Of a stretch of 32,500 nucleotides of DNA, positions 10,542 to 21,400 are shown one piece after another. A program made the translations under genes and the position numbers. The stretch's first letter is position 1; each line of letters starts with the position of its first letter. Source of the stretch: Chromera velia (Eukaryota > Sar > Chromeraceae); the NCBI GenBank assembly GCA_018398765.1, contig JAHBMJ010000516.1:1-32500 (forward strand). Direction: 5' to 3'. The notes below the pieces were generated by a model. It saw only the letters and a list, made by a program, of their open reading frames with translations. It was not told the DNA's origin and did no database searches.

Positions 10542-13500
10542 TGTGTGGCATGCCGAAATGTTGTCGGGGGATCGTTGGATCCCGTCGGATCGACTTGACT
10601 GGATGGATGGATGGATGGATTTGTGTTTGGGCTGTGAATTTGAGATTGGAACTTTGGAACTTCGGGGTTCCTGTTGTGCGTCTGTCCCTTAATTCAGCCT
10701 CCTCCTCTTTTTTCCCCCCTCCCTGTCTTTTTTTTGGTGACGTTATGCTTTCTTTCACCTTCGTTTGTTGCGGATGTCTGGCGCTCTTGCATTAGGAGGG
10801 CCATCAAAGATGACTAGTCAGTCCCACTTTGCAAAACATCTGTCGCTCCCCACATTTGACTCGTTTGCCTGTCTTTCTCTGATTGTTAATGAATGAGCAG
10901 GTTGGAAAGGCATTGTCGAGGTGAACTCTGATGGCATTTCTGCTCTGTCTGGGGAGGGTGAGGAGGAGGGGGAAGAGGGGGAGGAAGAGGAGGGGGGAGA
11001 GGACGAAGAGGAAGAAGAGGAGGGGGAAGAGGACGAAGAGGAGGAGGAGGAGGAAGAAGAGGAAGAGGAAGAGGAAGGAGAGGAAGAAGAGGTTGAGGAA
11101 GAAGCAGAAGAGGAGGAAGAGGAAGAGGAAGCAGAAAACGAAGGCCATCCACAAGCTCCTGCAAAGAAGGCTGCCAAGGGCAAAAGACAGAACGCGGCAG
11201 CAAGTAAGCCGAAGGCGAAGGCCAAAAACAAGAATGGCGTTGTGCCGGTGAAGAAACGTCAAGGGGGGGTCGAACCAGCCTCCCGGTCTCCCTCGCCGTC
11301 TCCAAAGAAACGTGCCCCAAAAGCCAAAGCCCCTGCTGCTGCTGCTGCAGCAGCTGCTGCTGCTGCTGCTGAGGCAAAGACAGAGGAACCGTCTTCCTCT
11401 TCCGGTCGTTCCCAGACGGTTTCACAAAGGGGCAAAGCCAAGGCAAAACCAAAAAGCAAGCCTCCGCTTCCCCCCAAGTCCCGTCCCCCCGCCCCCCCCG
11501 CTCCCTCCCATATCCTCGTGGCAGAGCCTGAAGACGACGATTCAGAGGATGCCCCCCTGTCCGCAAAGCGCCAGAAATCGATGCCCAAGGCGAGGAAGAA
11601 GAGGAGGAAGGTCATTGAGGAGACGGATGAAGAAGGGGACGATTCAAAACTGAAAGAGCAAGAGGATGCAGACCTCCAGGCTGCACTCGATGCGTCAATG
11701 GGTGAAGGAGCAGGAGAAGGGGGGGAGGTTCCCATTGACCCTGCCAATCTCTTCCCAGAAAATCTCATGGGGGATTCATTTGCCCGTCCAGGACTCCTCA
11801 GGCCCCCAAAAGGAAAGGGAAAAGCGAAGGCCAGGGCCTCCCAAGATTCTCAGGGGCCGCCCCCGACCGAGCAGAGAGTCCGAACGAGAGGAGGTAGGGG
11901 GGGAGGCAAACGCGCATCGTCTTCTCGAATGCCCGCTGCGGATCCTCCCGCTGTAGCTGCAGCCGCTGCCGCAGCAGCAGCCCCCTCACGTGGAGTGAAG
12001 GAAAAGTCTGAGGGGCCCGATGCTTCTGCCGCACCTGTAGAGGAACCGGAAGCGGCAGCGAGGGTGGCAGAAAGAGAGGAGAAGGAGAAGGAGGAGGATG
12101 AGACCTCTTCTCTAGGACCCCCCCTTCCTCCCATGCCTCCCTTGCCGATGGGTTTTTTTGACGGAGGGCCTGTAGAGTGGCCCTCTGGGCCTTCCGCCCC
12201 CTCTAGGGTAAAAAGCCCAGTGCACTGGGGATGGCAAAACCTGGGAAGGCAGGTAAAGCAAACAGAGAGGACCCTCCGAATGCAAGAGGGGACATTGAAA
12301 ATCTCATCGATGAATCAGCGGGATCTCCACCAACACTTAGCGTTGGAGGCTCTGAAACTGAACTTTGGTGGAGCTGGAAGACATCCGTGGTCTTCGTCGG
12401 TTCGTCCCTCGATCTGCTTGTGTGTGTGTGTNGGGGGGGCGTCCTTCCATCTGTCCGTATCTCTCTTGCCGTTTTTGGTCTTCTTCTGGTATGGTTTCAA
12501 TTGTGATGTTTCTCTCTTCCTTTCTCTATCTCTCTCTCCCCCTCTCCCTCGCTTTGCCTTGCTTTCTCGCAGTCGCTTTCTTGCGTTTCCTCACCCACGA
12601 TCGTTTAGTCCGACCTGAATCGTTTCAACCCGACCCAGAGTTGTATGACTAGATTGACAGACGTACGGCTTCTTTTTTTTCCTTTTTTATGCTCATAGGC
12701 CGACTCATTCTCTCTGAATAGGCTCCTGTTGACCCACTTTTTCAGAGCTTCTTTCTCTTCTCCCGCCTCTGTGTTCTTCCCCTTCCCCTCCCTCTGCATG
12801 CAGCTGCTTCCCCTGTTGAAGGGCCACGAGGGCCAGCAGCTCCTCGCCCTTGAATGCCTCTTGAAGGACCCTTCTGACCACAATCTCTGCTTCCCTGTCG
12901 TGGCACTCCTAGAAGACGTCCTCCTCCGCTGCACACCCCCTAACCTGAACATCCGTCTCCTCATCTCCACCGTCCTGGAGGACCTCTTGGTGGATAACTT
13001 GACCTTCAAATTTCAGGTGCGTGCGTGCGGGGGAGGGAGCATGGGAGTATCGGGAGGATCCATCGTGTGTTTCTGTTCATTCATTTTATTCTGCTACATG
13101 CATTCTTTCTTGCATCAGCAGAGCAGACTCAAACGAACATCGATCGCCTTCTTGCATGGGCGTGATACATTCATCTTCTTGAGTAGCCTCAGTATTCCTT
13201 TTCACGCTCAGACAGGCCTTCAGACAGCCGTATAGTTCAGTTGCAAGAAATCAAGTGAGGGCCTGGACCCGAAAAAGAGAAATTAAGTCAACGCATCCCC
13301 TCCCCCTGCAGAGGACCAACTGCATCGAGTACCGAGACTCCATCGCAGAAGGAATCTTCATTGACGGGGGGTCTGGAAATCCGGTCAGTCAGTCAGTCAG
13401 TCAGTCAGTGTTTCTCTCACCGCATTTCTTTTTCGCTTCGGACGGTTCGTGACGGTGGTTTCTGTTCTGCATACGGAGGTGAAGTGCGAATGTGTGATCC

Positions 13501-15432
13501 TGTCTATCTCTATTTTTTGGTGTCCGCCAGCCTTCGTGATTGTTCGACCTCTCCGGTTTCGAACGTCCTTTTGTCTTTCAACGTTCAATTCCAATTTTCC
13601 TGGAAAAGTCATGTGAGTCGACCTTCGATTTGGCCCAGTGGCTCCAGACTCACGTACTTGACAGATCTCCATCTACCTGAATCTCTCCCATGTTTTTCGT
13701 GTGTGTCGATTTTCTTTCTTTCCTTCAGGCCCTGAGTGCGTCCGAGTTTCGGGTTCTCTGGCTCCACAAGCACCGCGTTCTGCAGCCCCGTATCGATCAC
13801 GCGAGGACGATCAGCCATCGGCTGCATGGCGGCATTGGCAACCTCAACAACCATCTGGGTCTTTCTGGCATGACTGGGGCAGACGGGATGGGCCCGGGGG
13901 AGGGTGTGTTTGGTTTTGGCGCTGCAGAATGTCTGGACGGGGACGAGACGTTCAGGGGCGACCTGACTGCCTCAATCTTCCCTAATGCATTCAAACTGAC
14001 GGCAGAATTGGCGGGAGGGGCCGCCAAGGGCTCCATTCCCCCCCGGCAGCACTCTGTCGAGACCATACCCCCTGACGGCCCTCCTTCGCCTGCAGTCGGG
14101 GGCATGGCAGGAGCTCCACCGAAAAGCAGGGGGATCCGAAAACAGCCAAGAGAGCCTGGCAAAGGTGGTCGCAGCAGTATTGTCGGGCCACCCATTGACA
14201 TCTCCGACGACGACACCAGCAGGCTCCCCTCCGAAAGGGGGGTCCGAACGGCGCCTCCTCCTTTAACCACCCCCCCTCCAATTGAGAAAGAGGAGGAAGA
14301 CTTAGGGGTTCTGCATCCCCACGTAGATGACCTGAACAGTGAAGGGAACAGGTCGAGGAAGTCTCGGATGTCCCGACGGTCCTCTCGTCGTCCTCCCCCT
14401 CCTCCGTTTCTTCTTCCTGAAGAAAACGGACCCGTACACGGACACGCTGCTGCCGGAATTTCGCGCGCAATCAGCGAACGATCGGAGTCTGTAGTGGCAG
14501 TCGAGGCCCCCCCACCAGCCGCTGCTGCAGCTGCCGCAGCCGCTGAGTCTTTTTTAAATGTGAATGAGCATGGAGGGTCAGGGATTGCTGGAGATGGGAT
14601 TGGGGGTGAGGGTGTAGGGGCGTTTCCACGATCTGTGCGGAGTTCCGCACGCCTAGGTACACGGGGGGCAAGGGGGGTGCAGGAGGCAGCAGCAGGGGAA
14701 GAAAACGACGAAGTGATCTCGGTGAGGTCCGACTCCCCACCTCCTCTAGAGGCCAACAAATCAGCTGCCCCTCCTGTAGAGCAACACCCGCAGCAGCAGC
14801 AGCAGAGAGAGAGGGGGCATCCGAGACACCACCACACAGAGCAATTCCAGTCTGTGCTCTCTGAACTGTCAGATTCGGACGAGAAGATGGGGGTGGATGT
14901 GAGAAGGGCTCCGTTGAGAGGCACTGCACGGGGCCAATCCGGAGGCACGGCAGTTGGGAGATTGGCTCCTTTCCGGGACCCGGCATTGCTGTTCGGTGGG
15001 GGGGGGGACAGAAGGCGCACAGCGAGGGCGGGGCTCGTTGGAGCACGGGGGGAAAAGACGTCTGAGAATTTGCAGGTTGATGCGAGTGCTTTTTTGTCCG
15101 CTTCTTCTCCCTCTTCGTTTTCTTCCAACACGTCTCCGGAACCTCTGAACAACAAGAGGAAGAGAACGCGACAACAGAGAGAGAGAGAAACCCCCGCACC
15201 CCCCCATGCAGCGGCTGCAGATGGAGGGGGCGGGCGGAGTCTGACAGGTCGCGGGGGGGGTACAGCAAGGGCAGGGAGGGAGAAGGGAATGCTTCAGCGA
15301 GAGAAGGAGAGGGAGCGGTTGGCAAAGACCCAGCGGTCGATAGAAAGGAACCGACAGTCAGACTGGCTGTCCTGCGTCGGAGAGTATTTGGAAAACTTTC
15401 CGGAAGCGAACCGCATCTGCAGGTCTGGATGG

Positions 15433-15467
<35 letters not shown>

Positions 15468-18400
15468 CATGCGGCTTTTGCCTGTTCCCGAATGTCCTGC
15501 TTTTCGCGTTCCCATTTTTTGGTCTCTTCCGGTGTGCAGGAACACATGCATTCGGTTTCCTCTATCCTGGCACTTTTTGAATCATTGGCCTTCCTTTGTT
15601 TGGCTTTCTCTCTCTGACAGACTGTGGCAAAGTGACTCGCAATAGCTCTTTCTTTCTGTTTGCTTGTTCTGCTGTGCAGGGCCCATGAGGCTTCCTCGAA
15701 AGGGGCAGAACCGGTGAAGAAAGAGGGGGGAGGAGGAGGGGCAGCTACCGATTCCCGCGTCCTTCTTCCACGGGAGTGCAGGTGTCGGGAAAATTTGATC
15801 GTGGACGTCTCCTCAGACAGGCACCTTAAGTCCGTGGAAAGAGAAGGGCCTGATCTGTCTGTCTCTCTGTCTGTCTGAAGGAAAAGGAGAAGGGCCTGTG
15901 TCTGGCTCCTGAATGGAGGGGTGGCTGCGGAGAGAAGAATGCTTAATAAGATCGTCCCCCATTCCTCTCTGAATCCATTTCATGAGTATCGTGGATCTAC
16001 ACGAAGGCGCTTTTCCTTTCTTTTTCCCTTGAGAAGTCGCGCACGCAAGCGGAGTGCGTCCCTCCGTCCGGACTTTTTCTTTCGCTCTTCCGCTGGTTGA
16101 CTTTGTCCCTTTTGTTCCTTCATTTGTCGGATTCAGTGAGGTCGTTTTCATCTGTCCTTTGCGGAAGTGTAAAGGCATACGTGTGTGTGTGTGTGTGTGT
16201 GTGCAGTTTTGCCATCAGCAAGATGAGGGAGCAGAAAGACTCGGAGCCCGACGTCTTCAGCTTCGTTCAGTCGATCAAGCGCTTCGTCGAGAAGCAGGTC
16301 GGTAAATCAATCAATCTGCCTGCTGGGCAAAACAAACATGGGGGAGGGAGGGAATGTGCGCATGCCTGTCTGTCTGTTGCATTGGGTTGCTGCACGAGTG
16401 CCTCAAAGTACTTTCTTTTCCTTTCCTCCTCTCCGAAAGAGAGGAAAGAGCCGTTCTCAGATGTCGAAAGGAATAGACACGAGCCACAGACAGTCATCGC
16501 ATGGTCCGCTTTTCCTCCCATTGCCAGAGTGTCTTCAGAAATCCGTTTGGCCCGCCCCCTCCCCCCCGTGAGAGCAGGTGCGTCTGGACAAAAGTCTGGA
16601 GAGCGTTCGGAAGATCGCGAAAGAAAACTTTGGGTTCGTTCCATTAGGAGCAGTACGGAGTGGGGCGTGTCGACACCGTGCGCTCCTCTTCAAACTCCTC
16701 TGTGACGCCTGCAAGGTGCCTTGTGCAGTACAGAGAGAGAGGCGGCACGCACCGCAGCAGAGTGCCTCCTCTAGTTCTTCCTCTTCCTCTGCTTCGTCTT
16801 CTTCGTCTGCCTCAGCCTGTACATACGAGGAGATCTACTTCAACAAAGTGATCATCAAGAATAATGTGGGTGAATGAGAGACAGAAAGTTGGAATGAAGG
16901 ATGGATGCCTATTCATTAGTGTTGTCCGGAGAAAGAAAGGGACGGGGACGCAAGAAGGCAGGGAAAGGGGTGGTAGTTCGACTCCGGCCTCCGCCTTGCT
17001 GATGTTCGGAAATTGGTGCCTTTTTTTCTATCGATTTGTCTATGCCTGGACCTGTCTGCATTCCCAGACGTACGCTTTTTTGCAGCTGTTCATCCACTGA
17101 GGGCGTGGGGTTTCGCCTGTGTGTGAAACCACCTGCGACTAATGCATCAGCAGTCAGATCCCCAAAACCAACAAACGTGCAAATAATTTGTTTGATTACG
17201 ATCCTCTTGTCTAATTCGGGTGTGCAGGTGAAGGATCCCCAAAACGACAACACGTTCCATGACGTTGAGACGGTCCACTTCTTTTTTTGGGAGGAGGGCG
17301 TGACGGCCCTGCGTGTGGCGAAAATGAGACAGAGGGCGATTGGCAGAAGAGACTGGCGGGTCTTCGAACTGATGTCAGTCTCTGTCTTTGTCTTTGTCTG
17401 TGTTTGTCTGAGTCTCTTTCATTCTCTGTCTCTGTTTCTCCGTTAGTACGGAAAAGAAAGAAATGCGAAGTCTGTCAAGGTCCGACGTGTTTCTTCTTTC
17501 TTTGAGGGTAGAAGAAGGAAGGGGGGGCCGAGAGGCAGACTGTAGAGATGCAGCTGAGGAGCTTTCCGTCTAGTTCAAGGTGTTGCTTTCCCCCGTTTCT
17601 CTGTCCCGCTCGGCGCGTTTGAACGGGGGCACGTAAGCTCCTTTTTTTCGCCTCTCATTTGCGTGTCAACATCTCCTCATGCTTGCATGCCTTTCTGCAT
17701 CCTCTGCCTCTCCCTCCTTTCGATGGAGACTTACAGGCTCGGAGAGTGCACTGGTGTGGGTGCCAAAACAAAACAAGGGGAGGCCTCTGCTGTCCAGGTC
17801 CCTGTGAGTGAGGTCTTCGGGTTCTCTGGCAGCCTCGGGAGGGGGTCCTTTGGGGAGGTCTGGAAGGTGAACGTCCGAGAAGACGTCAGTCGATCTGTCG
17901 GAATGCACAGACAGGAGGGAGTGGTGAATCAATGGGCATCCATACGCCTTCCTTTTGCGTCGTGAGAGTCTTTGAGTGGTTGAGGAATAGTTAGAAAGGA
18001 AGCGATGCACTGCTCAGGGCATTTTGCAGGTGAGGCCCAATCAGTCCTCCCAGTTTTGCGAAACAGCCTCTTCCCCCCTTCCACCCTCTCCCTGCAGGCC
18101 AAGCCCCTTGATCCGAAGCACACGGTGTGCCACGTTGCGGCCCAAAAGGAGAAATCCCGGAAGGTGCTCAAGGAGAAAGAGAAGCCCACCGGCAAGGAAA
18201 AAAATGGAAACGGAAAGAGAAGAGGATCAGCAGCAGCAGCAGCATTGGTGGACAAAGAAAAAGACAAGGAGAAGCAAGAGCAAGCACAGAACAAAGACAA
18301 AGGCCCGCTACCCCACCTACAGCCCATTCCTTCGGCAGCCGAGCGCAGAGCCTCCCAAGCGGGACTTGTGCGTGTGTTGATGGGGGACGCTGCGTCTGTC

Positions 18401-21400
18401 TCGGCAGCAGGTGCGGCGGTGTCAAAGAAGGAGACTTCAGCAGAGACGGGGGCAGACGAGGGAGGTCTCCTGGCTCTGAAGATGAATCCGTACGAGTGAG
18501 TGAGTGAGTGAGTCTGTTTGTTGAAAATGGAGATAGATGGATGTGTGTGGGGTGCCTCGAGGTTCTTTCAATGTCAATTGAAAGAGTAGCCAAGTAGACA
18601 AGCGAAGGATGGCGTGGGATTTCTCGTTTTGTGGTTGTGTGTGGAAGTAAAAGGAAAGGCACCTTCGCGAGACGCCGAGGGACAAAGTGGCAGCTCCGGC
18701 TTTATGAGAGGATTCTGTTTAGCACCTGAAAAACATGGAGAAGAAGTGAGTTTGCTGCTAGTCGATTGAAATCGAATGAATTGGATGTGTCCTTCAATTG
18801 ATTGCAGCACATACACTGTGGAGGAGGCTGAGCTGTTGAATGCTTTCTCTCATCCTCGTGTGATCCGGTGTCTCTCTGCCTTCTGTGGGGAGACGGCAAT
18901 GGATCCCGAAACCTTGAAGGCAGCAGGAGAGGGGGGTAACAGCAGTAGTGCGTCAGGGGAGTCGGGGGGGGAAGGGGCGGGAGGAGGGGATCCAGAGTCG
19001 AAACTTTGTGTTCTGATGGATTTGGCGGACGGGAACCTCGGTGAGTGACTTCTTTACCCTTTCTTTCCTTATGTGTGCGTGTGTGAGTGTGTGCGTTTCG
19101 AGATGGTCCGACAGTTGCGTGGCTCTCTGTGGAGACTTGAATGAGGTTTTGAGCATGTCGCCAGTCGTTGATGTGGGGCTCGGGATTCGCTTTAATAGTC
19201 CTTCATTCTTTTCGTGCCTGCCTGTCTCCTTGCAGAAACCGTGATGGAATATTTTGGTGTTCCTACGGACGGAGAGAGGCAGCGGCAGCTGGAGAGAGAC
19301 AGGATACGCAGAGCTCTCGCAGGGCCTGAGGGCACGGGGGGGGGAGGGAAGGAGGCAGAGGCAGAAGAGGAGACCGCAAAGGGGCGTCCTCTTCCTCCCA
19401 GACCTCACGCAGTCAACAGAGACGCCTGTGCTCCTTCCTCTTCCTCTTCTGCATCTGCCTCTGCGTCGTCTCAGTGCAACCCTGCAGCTGTGATTCGGGG
19501 AGAAACTGCGGAGATCGGAGGGCCACAGCGGTCGTCTCTGCCTCCTTCAGTCGGGGGGCAGGGGCAGGGGCAACCGCCGCGCGGATTTTTGGATTCATCC
19601 TTCGTCCGCAGAGTGTGCTTAGATGTAGCTCGGTCAGTCTCTTTTTCCCTTGCTTCCTTTTTGTACAAACTGGGCTTTCCTCGTCGTCTTCATTCTTTCT
19701 TCGTTGCTTAATTCTTTCTACTAAAGCTATTGAGAGTCTTTTTTCCGCCGCAGACATCTTCCCTCGCCTACCCACCCCTCTGTGCGTGTGCATATAAATC
19801 CATCGGTGGCCACGAGTCCCAGAAAGATTCCTTCCTAATTTTATCCCTCACTTCTCGCTTTTCTCTCTTCTTCCGCTTCCTCCCCTCTCACCCTTCGCTC
19901 TCCCCTGAGGTCTTTGTCCAGTGTCAGCTCTCCTTCTGTCCTTCCCTCATTCCCTTCCTTGCGCTTCTTTCCCACCGGACGTCTTCTTGCCCTTGCAGCG
20001 GTATGCAATTCCTGCACAGAAGCAAAACGACCAAGGGGACCAGCTCCTACCTCCTGCACCGCGATCTGAAGCCAGCGAACATTCTCCTCAAGGTCGGTCG
20101 ACCCTTGTAAACCTACACGCACATTTGCATGAAGGGACAAAATAACAAACACGCAGACGCACGAATGCATACAAAGACACACACGCTCAAACAGAATCCG
20201 TTCCCTCCGTGTGGTGAAGAATTTGTTCTACTGCCCTGTTCTCTCTCTCAAAGACCGCCCTGTCCTGTCCGTTTGTTCTCTCTCTTCTCAGCCTCCTGCA
20301 TCTCAGAATGGCTCTGTGTGTGTCTCTGTCCTCTGGTCGTCTTTTTCGATCTGGCGCCGCTCTTCTTGTGTCTGCGTGCATTTATACATCTGTCTGCGTG
20401 TCTGTCTGTCTGTCTCCATGCAGGGCGGCCGGGCGTTGGTGTCTGACTTTGGAGTCGCGCGGGAATGCGACGACTTTGACGACAACATGACCATGGGCCC
20501 TGGGACTCAGGGGTGAGTGCCTTGTTTTGTACGGGGAGGGTGAGTGCCTGTTGTTAGGGGGAAATGAGAACCTCATTTGTGTGGTGGGTGAGTGCCTTGT
20601 TGCTACCTGAGGTGTGTGTCTGGTTGGTCCATGATTTGACTGCCTTCCTCTTGATCTCCTTCCTCCTCCTCGAGGTCTGTCGTCTCCATCCCTCCCTCCC
20701 TCCCTGCCCCCCCCCGCCCTGCCTGCATGCAGATACATCGCCCCCGAGCAAGAGACGACGTGCTACGGGAGGTCTGCTGACGTGTGGTCCTTTGGGGTGA
20801 TTCTGGCCCAGATGCTGGGGTACCCTGACTGGAGGGAGCTGAGTGCCAGGGACCCCAAGAAGGCAGCCAAGAAGGGATGGCACCAGGCAGACGTTCTGGG
20901 TGAGAGTCTGAACGGGGCTTGTGGAGTTTTGTTCGAGAAGTTCAAAAACAAAGATTCCTTCCTGGTGGCACTCTGCATCAGATGCCTGGAGAAGATTCCC
21001 GCCTTGCGGCCGGACTTCAATCAGATTGTCAGGTCAGTTCATCTCTCAAAAGAATTGAGTGGACGTGCAACTGTTGATGCAGATGAGTCCAGAAAGTCCT
21101 TCGTGGCAATGTTTGTTCAGCTAACGTGGTCGGGTCTCCTCTGGTTCCTTCCATCTCGAGGAGAGGAAAGCCGTCGAATAATCGGATTTGTTCAATCAAG
21201 CTTTTTATTTGGACGCGGGGGAACGTTTGTTTCCTTCCCATCTGTCACTCTGCTTTGTCAGTGTGCCATTTGTTTTTATATTTTCCCATCATTGCATATT
21301 TTTGTGTGTGCCTTCTCCGTGAGTCTTCAATCCTTCTCTCTTTTTTTGCTTGAGAGAAATCTCTGTGCAGACTTTTGAAGGATGAGATCTTGAGGGAAGA

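Noticed and set aside
10818-11566. Minus-strand Ser-rich and Pro/Leu-rich frames
   Set aside because: They are antisense shadows of the Glu-rich exon 11, whose purine repeat keeps all frames free of stops.
13797-15325. Long minus-strand frames of 452 and 284 residues
   Set aside because: They are shadows of exon 14, whose + strand frame links in phase to exons 13 and 15; the minus frames have no recognisable domain.
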